Origin: a virus | DNA: 40,497 nucleotides | Virus record (IMG/VR): IMGVR_UViG_3300012964_000022 | Coordinates: 1-40,497 of that record | Direction: 5' to 3' (one strand) | Shown: positions 1-7,792 of the stretch, in pieces | How the letters are laid out: each line of letters starts with the position of its first letter | Numbering within the stretch: the stretch's first letter is position 1 | The notes under the pieces: model-generated | The model's database searches: none | Seen by the model: the letters and a program-made list of their open reading frames with translations, nothing else | What the model was told of the DNA's origin: nothing | Position numbers and translations under genes: made by a program

Positions 1-2
1 AG

Positions 3-110
3 AATAATGCCGAGATGGAAGCCATCGCCAATGTCGTTATGAACCGGCTCGGCCATAAGGGCTTCCCAAACACCATCTGTGGAGTTGTCAAGCAAGGCCA
101 CGAACTGTAG
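3..110 (+). pseudogene. Host SleB-like cell-wall hydrolase, 3' part lost to the phage insertion
   Basis: The frame is open from the window edge and reads EMEAIANVVMNRLGHKGFP and then NTICGVVKQGHE. This matches the helix and loop of the Hydrolase_2/SleB family (AIA-V-NR...FP-T-CGVV-Q). Host reading ends at base 105. The stop TAG at 108-110 is formed by the first phage bases, TGTAG. The domain normally continues well past this point, so the gene is interrupted. The 5' part lies outside the window. Alternatively, this is host DNA packaged at the end of a virion genome. Confidence 0.62.
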
Positions 111-142
111 CAGCGCGGAATTTTTGAGGTGCTTTTTTGAGA
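106..142. repeat. Phage terminal inverted repeat, genetic right end
   Basis: It starts TGTAGCAGCGCGGAA and contains AGGTGCTTTTTTGAGA at 127-142. Aligned without gaps to the reverse complement of 40461-40497 it matches at 23 of 37 positions, and at 14 of 16 in the inner block. It is the probable outermost transposase-binding site and strand-transfer end. Confidence 0.82.
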
Positions 143-345
143 TTTTAGGACAAATAAGGTTATTTGATCAGGTAAAATGGGTATTTTAAAAACGGCGGTT
201 TTCCGATCGTATCTTAGCCGTTATTTTACCTCTAAAAAATCAAAAGGCATTTGAAAATCTGCCTCAATAGTCGGAAATGAGTAGTTCGATGTGCATAATG
301 AGGAACTTCCCAATAGGGTTGAGAGTCACTTGTTAGTATTCCTGT
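143..345. other. Non-coding phage end region with nested inverted repeats
   Basis: There is no gene here. The region holds TTTGATCAGGTAAAAT at 163-178, which shares TTTGAT-N3-GTAAAAT with the two exact repeats at the other phage end. Two nested inverted pairs follow: GGTAAAAT (171-178) with ATTTTACC (223-230), and AACGGC (191-196) with GCCGTT (217-222). These suit internal transposase sites. The hairpin could also stop transcripts leaving the tail-fibre gene, but it has no clean T-run. Confidence 0.5.
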
Positions 346-1500
346 CTATACGCTGAATCTCCATCCGATCACGTAGAGGGAAAGTGCAGTGTTAGTTGTG
401 GCTATCTTATAATAAATATTTGATGCTGTGATGAGAGAAAGCCACTGACTACCGTAGATTGCAGCATTGGCCCCAGATCCCACAGATACTCTAATTCGAG
501 TGTAGGGAGAGATGGTTGAATCGGGACTCAGATAACAGTCTGCTTCGGTCATATAGGTACTAGTGCCCAACTGAAAGTGTATGTTTACTTCCCATGCATT
601 CGGAGGAATGGCTGCGGCCAGATTAATGGCCGTCCATGAAGTCGCACTTCCATTATTCAAGACGGAAATATTTTCAGTAACTACCCTATCCCCTCTCTGC
701 CTAAGAGTGATGAAATCTCCACTTGAATTATTATAGATCGCTCCAACCAAAGCCTTGAATGTATAGCCAGAGGGCATTGTCGGCGCGCTGGAAGAAGTCG
801 AGAAAAGACCGGCCACCGTGCCGTCGAGTTTGCCAATCGCCCAGATGTAATACCAGGTGGAGATTGCCTCGGACCCCGTGTCCAACCCATTCGCCCCACT
901 CACGGTAATATCCAGCGTCCAATCGACCGCGGTCTTTTTCAATAGGTTCCCACTTGCGTCCTCCATGATTATGGAGTCCGCATCCACATCGATTTGATAA
1001 GCCGGATTCGTGGCATTATTCTTTATGATCAGGTTGACGTACTCGCCGGCCCGCCCGATCCCTGCGGGGGCGAAAGAGGCCCTGGTGGTCCAAGTGGGGG
1101 ATCCCTCAGTCCCGGTATTCTCGCAGATCTCCAGATAGCCGTTGTCGCTCCGGAGGGCCCATTCTTTTCCTCCTCCGCCGGTATCTTTGAATCTGAGCAG
1201 TAAGGCATCGCCTTTGATCTTCTGACTGGCCGAGAACTCGTTCAGGGCAACCAAAAAAGCCAGCCCCCAGTAGTCCTTGGTCAAATCCGCAATGGTAATC
1301 CAGGCGTCATTCGCGCCGTTGCGCATTTTTAAAAGGCCGGTCGTCGTATCCGCCCAGAGCATATAGGCATAGGTCGTGGTCGGCGCAGTAGCCCCGGACT
1401 GCAAGCTTCCTAGGGCCTGCAAGGCCGCGTTGAGTTGGGCCCTTACGCTGGCACCGGTATTTGCATCAGCGTTAGTTATCTCTAAATCATGCTGGCTCAT
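346..1500 (-). CDS. Distal tail fibre protein, second fibre
   Basis: The product has 384 residues. It starts at the ATG at 1500 behind AAGGAGGACGC; the open frame further upstream belongs to the neighbouring gene. Its first ~75 residues (MSQHDLEITNADANTG, then NAALQALG and LWAD-TTG) match the start of the fibre at 1903-2580. This is probably a shared virion-attachment domain. The rest is rich in Gly, Ser, Thr and Asn with short beta-strand-like stretches and no catalytic motif, as in receptor-binding fibres. It is the last gene before the phage end. Its start overlaps the preceding stop as ATGA, so translation is probably coupled. Confidence 0.8.
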   Translation of the reverse strand: MSQHDLEITNADANTGASVRAQLNAALQALGSLQSGATAPTTTYAYMLWADTTTGLLKMRNGANDAWITIADLTKDYWGLAFLVALNEFSASQKIKGDALLLRFKDTGGGGKEWALRSDNGYLEICENTGTEGSPTWTTRASFAPAGIGRAGEYVNLIIKNNATNPAYQIDVDADSIIMEDASGNLLKKTAVDWTLDITVSGANGLDTGSEAISTWYYIWAIGKLDGTVAGLFSTSSSAPTMPSGYTFKALVGAIYNNSSGDFITLRQRGDRVVTENISVLNNGSATSWTAINLAAAIPPNAWEVNIHFQLGTSTYMTEADCYLSPDSTISPYTRIRVSVGSGANAAIYGSQWLSLITASNIYYKIATTNTALSLYVIGWRFSV

Positions 1501-1883
1501 GCGTCCTCCTTCCCGGTTTCTCCCTCCTGGGGCAGGGCAAATTCTTTCATCTTCTCGATTTTCAACCTCCGTGATCTTTCGGCCACGAAGGATGAAAGGT
1601 CTATTCCCGAATTGCGCCCCAAGACTTCGGCCACGATCTGGACCCAGACTGTCTCGTTCCTTAGCTGCTCCTGGGAGGATTGGACGGCTACCAAGCGGTT
1701 GCTTAATTCCTGGAGCATGAGAAGCGAGCGGATCGGACTGCAGTCGTAGACAAGGTAAGCCTGACCCGGAGCTGTCGGGGGGGGAACATAAGAGACCTTT
1801 ACACACATAGGACAAGGCCTTTCATTATTACCAGTCAGCATCCAAAAAGGGCATTTGTCTTTCTCACATGTGTCTGTTACCAT
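1497..1883 (-). CDS. Small Cys-rich protein between the two fibre genes
   Basis: The product has 128 residues. It starts at 1883 behind AGAGGATGGC and ends in an ATGA overlap with the second fibre. The N-terminus carries CEKDKC and later CPMC, a possible four-cysteine zinc site. The C-terminal half is charged and probably helical. The position between two tail-fibre genes suggests a fibre chaperone or a small virion protein, but I recognise no family. Cysteines are unusual in this fibre region. Confidence 0.6.
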   Translation of the reverse strand: MVTDTCEKDKCPFWMLTGNNERPCPMCVKVSYVPPPTAPGQAYLVYDCSPIRSLLMLQELSNRLVAVQSSQEQLRNETVWVQIVAEVLGRNSGIDLSSFVAERSRRLKIEKMKEFALPQEGETGKEDA

Positions 1884-1902
1884 GCCATCCTCTTTTCCGA
1901 TA

Positions 1903-2580
1903 TTAATCTTTTTGGACTACAATACCAACCGCCGCATAGGGGCGATATGAACTAACGGTGGCCGCATCTCCGGTCGCGCCATGATTGTGCGCTTGTCCTC
2001 CACCAATCAAGCCTCCAGCGCCGGCGTCTATTTCTCCGAGCGAAGCACCGGCGGGGTTGAGCCCGTAGGGAAGGTTTATAGAATAGGTTGATCCCGTTCC
2101 ATAGAGATTAAAAGCATGACGGTGGGAAGGGATTTCATTCGTCGTCAATGTGAAATTCCCACTCGTGTGGCTATGATTCGGCTGCGTCCAGGTCCCCGCC
2201 AGGGTGCCTCCATTGACATTATAAGCCTGGGATCCGCCCTTGCAGGCCAGAACGATATCGGCGCAGGCGGAGACGATGGTCCAGCCCGTGGGCGCGGTGT
2301 TTTCATAGATCCACAGCTTCCTCCCGGCTGCCAGAAAGGCGTGGGGATCCCCGATCTTGGCCAGGTCGCCCCATTCGATCCAGGCGCTGTTGGCGGCGTT
2401 CCGGATCTTCAGTTTCCCGGTAGTCTCGTCCGCCCAGAGCTCGAATTTGTATTTCGTGCCGGGCTCGGATGCACCGGCCTGCAGATTTCCCAGCGCCTGC
2501 AGGGCCGCATTCACGGCGGAGCGGAAGCTCATCCCGGTGTTGGCGTCGGCGTTCGTTATTTCCAAATCGTGCTGTGACAT
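1903..2580 (-). CDS. Tail fibre/collar-like protein, first fibre
   Basis: The product has 225 residues. The start at 2580 lies one base after the stop of the large tail-tip gene, with GAGGGGG upstream. The first ~75 residues are shared with the fibre at 346-1500. The C-terminal part contains NHSHTSG, SHRHAF and AHNHGATG, followed by SSYRPYAAVGIVVQKD. This His-rich arrangement is typical of phage tail-collar/MdpB-type fibre tips, where the histidines can bind metal along the trimer. It probably determines host range. Confidence 0.8.
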   Translation of the reverse strand: MSQHDLEITNADANTGMSFRSAVNAALQALGNLQAGASEPGTKYKFELWADETTGKLKIRNAANSAWIEWGDLAKIGDPHAFLAAGRKLWIYENTAPTGWTIVSACADIVLACKGGSQAYNVNGGTLAGTWTQPNHSHTSGNFTLTTNEIPSHRHAFNLYGTGSTYSINLPYGLNPAGASLGEIDAGAGGLIGGGQAHNHGATGDAATVSSYRPYAAVGIVVQKD

Positions 2581-2581
2581 A

Positions 2582-5500
2582 TCAGTACCCCCTCGCCTCC
2601 CAGTCGATGGTCCGGGCCACGCCGGAACCGCCGGAATCGAGAATTTGAATGGTGAACCCCGTGACGGAAAGAGCCGTCAGTTTGATTACGTCGCCGGCCA
2701 GGGCCGATTGGATCGAGATCCCCACCACCGGACGGGCCATGAACGTCTTGGAAAAGGTTACCGCCAGGCCGCCCGCCCCCACGGAGACATCCTTTCCTTC
2801 TTCGATGCGGTCGGGCATATCGATGACGAACTGTGCCACGTCCACGTAGAGTTGCTGGGTGTCTTTGTTGGAATAGGCTTTCAGGCGGAACTTAAAGGCC
2901 CGGGCGGTATAGTCGCCTACCAGGAAATTCATCCAATCCCCGAAAGAAGTCCCATTCTGGGAAAGGGCGATCTGGGTAAGCAGCCCGACCTGATCCACCA
3001 CGCCGTCGAAATTGGCCACGGCATCGAAGTCCAAAATATTGTCGAAAAGGTTTTCCTGATCTATGCCAAAGAAGAAAATCGCCGCCGAGCAACGGGCGGT
3101 CTGCACAGAGCCCAAGTCTACCGGCGCCGTCTCGTAATATCCCACTGTGCTTCCCTGGGCTCCCAGACCATCCAGATTGGCCACGGCGTCCAGGTCGGTG
3201 ATGTCGTCAAAAACCTCCCCGCCGATATCCAGCCATAAATCCCCCGCCATTATGGCCATCTTGGTCTTAATCCCAGTCCAAGCGGGATTTTCGGTGAGAG
3301 TCTCCTGGACGTTCCATCTTAGGATGGTCGGGATCGTGGTGATTACCGCCCTGGCTGTCGCGCTCTCATTCCCCGAGGTGTCCACCGCCTTTATGAAATA
3401 GACTCCCGATTTGGCCGCGGGGAGGCTCAGGGATGTGCCCTTCGTGGCGGCCACGAAGATGGCGTTTGGCCATGTTCCGATCCCGCTGTCCGGGTGCCAG
3501 CGGATCTCATAATAATCGAGGTCAACGTCGGAGACCGGCGTCCATGATAATTTCAGGCCGCCCTGAGCCGTCTCCGACCAGAGATCGGAGATATCTTCGG
3601 GCGGCAAGGTTTTGCCATAGACATAAATCTCCACCGTCGGCGCCTTGGCAAAGGGCTCTTTCTGCCCGAGGCTATTCACCGAGACCGCGCGGATTTTGTA
3701 CGTGGAAAGTTCCTCTACATTCTCTAGGACAAACCTCCCATCCGGACAGCGGCCGGCATATTTCCAGCCCGAATTTTCGCGGGAATACCAGATCTCCGCG
3801 TGGCTGAAGACCGATGAACTGGGCCGGGTAAAAATAACGTCGATAACCACCCGAATGCCTCCCGTGCTCTTTTCCAGTCTCTCGTTCACCTCCAGCCCGG
3901 TGACCGGCGTTATCGGATCCAAACTCGAATAGTTGGGGGTGGCGATGACTGGCTGGGCGCTGTCCGAGCCGAAGACGCTCTCATTGTATTCCAGGAGGGC
4001 CAGGGTCACGGCCATCTCCTGGCTCCTGGACATGCCGATCACGGTGAAGGGCTTGGGCCCGGGCGTAGTCTCGCCCATCCAGAAAAGATCGTGCTGTTGA
4101 GGCACGGGATCGAAGGCGGAAGACAGATTCAGCACCGTATAGGACCCCGGATTATTGGTCACCTGGCGGGTCACCAGGACATCATTCTGCAGGCGGACCA
4201 TGACCGAATAGGACTTGCCGGCCTCGATGGTCACGGCCCGGTCCAGGGTGACCGACGTCGAGGTCGCGGAGATCAGGCGGCCCCCTTCGCCCCAGGCCGG
4301 GATATCGTGTTGCACGTAAACCTGGTCCCCTATCGAGCACCCCACGGCGTCAATATCCGCGTCAAATTCCACGATGCGCTTCAATACCCGGTTGCAGTTG
4401 AGCCTGTATTTCCCGTGGCGCCAGGCCTCGCTCGCCTTGGTGCAGCCAAAGAGATCCAGGGAGGCCGGGGGCAGATTCCTGGTCATGTCCGGGTCATAGA
4501 GGCTGAAAATTTCTCGGCGGTAATCGTTGTCCCGGTTCAGGAAATGGATCTCCAGTTCCGAGGCCCTCTCCTGGAGAGGAAGGAAGATTTCCTTAAAGGA
4601 ATCCGCTTTGATATTGCCGACGGTAAATTTGGCCGTCGGGTTCGTCGCCTTGTTGATCGCCAGGGAGATCTGGGTGCCGGTCGGGATGGGGATGCAGCGG
4701 GCCAGGGCGCATACCCGCAGGGCCGCTTCCCACATCGAAGTGGCGGAATCGAATACGCCGTTAAAGGTGATCCGCTTCTCGGTCCCGCCTTCACCGTCGG
4801 GGACCAACTCATCGCACCAGGCGGCCAGCTCGCAGAATTTATCCAGGTCCAGGCGCGACGGGTCCAGGCCGTCATAGCGGATCACACCGAACCCATTATT
4901 GAAGATCGGCTGGGTGAAGATGTCCCATAGAATCCAGGCGGGATTTTCTGAAAAACTGACATTCCAGGAAGAGCCGTTCCAGATCCGGACCAGCCTCCCC
5001 TCGCACATTACCGAGAAGCGCAGGGATCCCGAGAGCTGGTCCGTGGCCAAGGCGCGGATCCCCACCAAAACCTGGCGCGGGTGTTCCTGGTTGTCATAGA
5101 AGGATTCCCGAACCGCGGTCACGTACATATCATCTCCGTACCTGGGATCGGTCCGGTCATCGGTGAGGTTCGTTACCTCGATCTGGTATTGGCCGTGGGA
5201 AAGATGCTCCACCCGCGCGGTCCGGCGGATGGTCTTCTGGACCGCGGCCTTCACGGTGAGATAATCCACCCAAGTCTTGACGATCTGGGTATATTCCTCG
5301 GCGATCCAGCGCCAGAAATATCCGCCGGAGGGTTCCCCGTCATAGTGAGCGTAAGGATCCGTACCCCCGGTTGCGGACTCGTACCAGTATGGATAGCCTT
5401 CCTCTCCTCCGCCCATCCAAATGCCAAGGCTCCAATATCCCCCCGCGGTCTTGGTCTCCACATCAATTACCTGGTGGGTGATCGTCTGCCAGCTCCCGCT

Positions 5501-6409
5501 GGGGAGTTGGCGGATTCTTATCCGGACGTCGACAGAATTGGGGTCCAGTCCCCCGCGATCGTTGGCATACCACAGGCCCGCCGGGAAAGTGACATCCACT
5601 TCCAGCCCGTCGAAATCCGAGCGGATCGTATCGTAGGGGTAAGGCGTCCCTTTTACGACCTTGACCGAGAGGGGATACTCGATCTTGGTATTCCGAAAAT
5701 AAGGGATCGGATACTGATCGAGGTTTCCATACCTGGCATAGATACCGACTCCCCGCAGGTTCTCCCAAGGCTGGTCGTTGATGCGGTAGTCATAGAGTCT
5801 CTTGATCGGCCCCATGCCCAGGCCTAAGAGGACGTTCAGATATTGATTGTCCCCCTCGTTCTCGATGAAGGCGTCGATGATGTTCCCGTAAAGGATATGC
5901 GTGCCGTAGACACGGGGGATGGGGACTCCCTGCTGTTGGATCGTTTGCGGGTTCCAGGAATAGACCTGGCTGGATTCGGCCGAGGCGCGGTCAAGAGTGG
6001 GCGTCTTCGGGCCTGGCGGAGGGAGGAGGGCATTCATGGTCAAGGCGGTGGCGGTGGTGGCCGCCGTGACGGCAAGCATCTTGGCCCACATGGGCCAGCT
6101 TTGCGGTAAAAAGTAAGAGACGACCGCCGCCACGATGATGATCGCCGCGAGCTTCAGGATCGGGATCATGTTGTCCCCCTGGACCCGGGGGACGAAAGTC
6201 AGAAAGTCCCCGTCCCGGACCGTGATTTGCCCCAGCTCCTCCGGCAGGACGATCCGCCCGTTGAGGGAGACGATGAATTCCACGTCGCCGGGGAAATTTT
6301 GATCCAGGATCTGCCGCAGGCTCTCTCCCCGATACGGGACGGCGCAGATATCGCGGTCCTGTCTTTGAAACGGGTTGCGGATCTTGATCAGGCTTACTTG
6401 CCCGCCCAT
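2582..6409 (-). CDS. Tail tip/host-specificity protein (fused gpI- and gpJ-like)
   Basis: The product has 1275 residues. Residues ~1-78 look like the ubiquitin-like tail assembly protein I. One or two hydrophobic segments follow at ~80-130, as in the region joining I and J. The remainder is a gpJ-like tail-tip protein, beginning around VPIPRVYGTHILYGNI, with two fibronectin-III-like repeats at ~835-1020. J proteins form the central tail tip that contacts the receptor. The start overlaps the NlpC/P60 gene by 16 bases, matching the lambda order M-L-K-I-J. Confidence 0.85.
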   Translation of the reverse strand: MGGQVSLIKIRNPFQRQDRDICAVPYRGESLRQILDQNFPGDVEFIVSLNGRIVLPEELGQITVRDGDFLTFVPRVQGDNMIPILKLAAIIIVAAVVSYFLPQSWPMWAKMLAVTAATTATALTMNALLPPPGPKTPTLDRASAESSQVYSWNPQTIQQQGVPIPRVYGTHILYGNIIDAFIENEGDNQYLNVLLGLGMGPIKRLYDYRINDQPWENLRGVGIYARYGNLDQYPIPYFRNTKIEYPLSVKVVKGTPYPYDTIRSDFDGLEVDVTFPAGLWYANDRGGLDPNSVDVRIRIRQLPSGSWQTITHQVIDVETKTAGGYWSLGIWMGGGEEGYPYWYESATGGTDPYAHYDGEPSGGYFWRWIAEEYTQIVKTWVDYLTVKAAVQKTIRRTARVEHLSHGQYQIEVTNLTDDRTDPRYGDDMYVTAVRESFYDNQEHPRQVLVGIRALATDQLSGSLRFSVMCEGRLVRIWNGSSWNVSFSENPAWILWDIFTQPIFNNGFGVIRYDGLDPSRLDLDKFCELAAWCDELVPDGEGGTEKRITFNGVFDSATSMWEAALRVCALARCIPIPTGTQISLAINKATNPTAKFTVGNIKADSFKEIFLPLQERASELEIHFLNRDNDYRREIFSLYDPDMTRNLPPASLDLFGCTKASEAWRHGKYRLNCNRVLKRIVEFDADIDAVGCSIGDQVYVQHDIPAWGEGGRLISATSTSVTLDRAVTIEAGKSYSVMVRLQNDVLVTRQVTNNPGSYTVLNLSSAFDPVPQQHDLFWMGETTPGPKPFTVIGMSRSQEMAVTLALLEYNESVFGSDSAQPVIATPNYSSLDPITPVTGLEVNERLEKSTGGIRVVIDVIFTRPSSSVFSHAEIWYSRENSGWKYAGRCPDGRFVLENVEELSTYKIRAVSVNSLGQKEPFAKAPTVEIYVYGKTLPPEDISDLWSETAQGGLKLSWTPVSDVDLDYYEIRWHPDSGIGTWPNAIFVAATKGTSLSLPAAKSGVYFIKAVDTSGNESATARAVITTIPTILRWNVQETLTENPAWTGIKTKMAIMAGDLWLDIGGEVFDDITDLDAVANLDGLGAQGSTVGYYETAPVDLGSVQTARCSAAIFFFGIDQENLFDNILDFDAVANFDGVVDQVGLLTQIALSQNGTSFGDWMNFLVGDYTARAFKFRLKAYSNKDTQQLYVDVAQFVIDMPDRIEEGKDVSVGAGGLAVTFSKTFMARPVVGISIQSALAGDVIKLTALSVTGFTIQILDSGGSGVARTIDWEARGY

Positions 6410-6780
6410 TTATAAAACCCCGCCGCGACCTTCGACCAGAGCAAATGATCCAGCCGCTCCACGGCCACGTTCCGACCCCGGAGGCAGTGGATGAAGCTTC
6501 TGCCGTCCTCCATCACCACCCCCGCGTGGTTCACCCATTTTCCCCGCAGACAAAAAGCCACGATGCAGTAAGGCTCCGGGCCCGGGATCTTCACGAACTC
6601 CGGCCGAGCCCGCTCCATGACCCCGGCCACGTCCTCGAAAGAGCCGGGGGACTGGAAATCGGGCAATTCGATCCCCGCCCGCCGGCAGACCTCGACGCAT
6701 AGACCCCAGCAGTCCAGGGATCTCGCCGAGTCGCGCCCGCCCAGTTCGTAGGGAATACCCAAAAGATCCGCGTAAATCAT
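6394..6780 (-). CDS. NlpC/P60 tail-tip peptidase (gpK-like)
   Basis: The product has 128 residues. LDCWGLC carries the expected catalytic cysteine, and NHAGVVM carries the histidine. HCLRGRNV follows, as in phage K-type proteins. NlpC/P60 enzymes cut murein peptides and in phage tails help DNA entry. The start at 6780 has only a weak AAAG ribosome site, because a tandem simple repeat fills the space upstream. It sits between L-like and I/J-like genes, as in lambda. Confidence 0.85.
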   Translation of the reverse strand: MIYADLLGIPYELGGRDSARSLDCWGLCVEVCRRAGIELPDFQSPGSFEDVAGVMERARPEFVKIPGPEPYCIVAFCLRGKWVNHAGVVMEDGRSFIHCLRGRNVAVERLDHLLWSKVAAGFYKWAGK

Positions 6781-6787
6781 ATCTTTT

Positions 6788-6820
6788 ACTTTCAGCTTTC
6801 GGCTTTGAGCTTTGAATTTC
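6788..6820. repeat. Simple tandem repeat of CTTTNAG type at a gene junction
   Basis: Imperfect copies of ctttcagctttcggctttg fill the short gap between the L-like and K-like tail genes. The same family appears at 20428-20466 and 27395-27423. Confidence 0.75.
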
Positions 6821-7437
6821 TATACGAGCCTCACGGTCGGATTGGCCAGGCCGAACTGCGCGCCGAATCTCCTCAGGTTGTTGAACGTCGCCGCGCACTC
6901 GGCCCGGGTCCGCTTGCAGACGCCGGCGGCCGCCGGCTTGGCGCATTCGGCCCCGCCGGGAATCCATTGGCAGTATTCGGCCATAAACCGCTCGGGAGGG
7001 AACCTGTACCTCAAGGGCGAAGGCGCGCCGAGCGAAAGATAGATCCACTGCGCGTCCGCGTGGGAACTTATGACATCGGCGGTGATCGCCAGGAACTCCT
7101 CGTTCGGGTAGGCCACGTTCACGGCGCTGATCGTCACCTCGTAATCGACCAGGCCGTCATAGGCCTGGTACTGCGCCTCCAGGGCGCGGGTGACGTTGCC
7201 CACCCGCAAAACGAGGCTGGGCACGTCCCCTTTACTGGATTCCGAGACCATGTCCAACTCGAAAGGAAAAGCCGTGTATTCCTGCCCATCGGAGGTGATA
7301 TTCTCGGTATTGCGCACCAGGTAAATCGGGTCCAGCTCGGTGGAGGCGGGTGGGGTTATCTTCAAGAGCAAGACCGTGGCGTTGGGAGACGCCAACTTGT
7401 TCTTTTCCAGGATAAAATTATTCGGCAGCGTCTTCAT
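6820..7437 (-). CDS. Minor tail protein L-like, four-cysteine C-terminus
   Basis: The product has about 205 residues. I prefer the ATG at 7437, 8 bases after AGG, over the adjacent GTG at 7440. The C-terminus has four cysteines (YCQWIPGGAEC, GVCKRTRAEC), as in lambda gpL, which binds an iron-sulfur cluster there. It lies directly after the M-like gene and before the NlpC/P60 gene, which is the canonical order. It probably joins the tail tube to the tip. Confidence 0.78.
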   Translation of the reverse strand: MKTLPNNFILEKNKLASPNATVLLLKITPPASTELDPIYLVRNTENITSDGQEYTAFPFELDMVSESSKGDVPSLVLRVGNVTRALEAQYQAYDGLVDYEVTISAVNVAYPNEEFLAITADVISSHADAQWIYLSLGAPSPLRYRFPPERFMAEYCQWIPGGAECAKPAAAGVCKRTRAECAATFNNLRRFGAQFGLANPTVRLV

Positions 7438-7440
7438 CAC

Positions 7441-7791
7441 TTAGACCTGCTCCAGGTCGAACTCCGCCGACCAGACCTCCCCGTCCGCGGCGAGGCGGAA
7501 AAGGATCGGCGCCAGGAAGCGTACGGAATAAACCGTGCTGTTTGTGGGGTTCGTCCAGTTGAAGGAATCTGATCCCACCTTGACGGTGTTCTCGAAGGTC
7601 TTCAGGGTGCCTTTATCGGTGTCTGAAAGATCGCCATAGGCGACATGCCAGTGGTAGGGGATCCGGGTGAACTTGGGGCGCGTCTGGATGTAGCCGGCCT
7701 CGAAGGGGCTGCGCAGGGTGGGATCGAAGGCGGCCTTCTCCTCCCAGGCCGATATGAGGGGCGCGCTGGATAGAGTCGGGAAATCGGCCAT
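7441..7791 (-). CDS. Minor tail protein M-like
   Basis: The product has 116 residues. It starts at 7791, overlapping the end of the tape-measure gene, with GGCGGGTGAC upstream. Length, position between tape measure and L-like gene, and the pattern IPYHWHVAYGDLSD...GSDSFNWTNP fit the phage minor tail (gpM-like) family. It is a structural component of the tail tip. Confidence 0.72.
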   Translation of the reverse strand: MADFPTLSSAPLISAWEEKAAFDPTLRSPFEAGYIQTRPKFTRIPYHWHVAYGDLSDTDKGTLKTFENTVKVGSDSFNWTNPTNSTVYSVRFLAPILFRLAADGEVWSAEFDLEQV

Positions 7792-7792
7792 G

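Noticed and set aside
223-244. ATTTTAC-N9-ATCAAA as a third full copy of the end repeat at the right end
   Set aside because: Half-sites are present but spacing is 9 instead of 3, so it is not convincing as the same site.
2357-3238. Long rightward open frames under tail and head genes (also 4091-4930, 33321-34361, 34921-36339)
   Set aside because: They are antisense shadows of strongly supported leftward genes in GC-rich DNA, Pro/Arg/His-rich, without ribosome sites or family resemblance.
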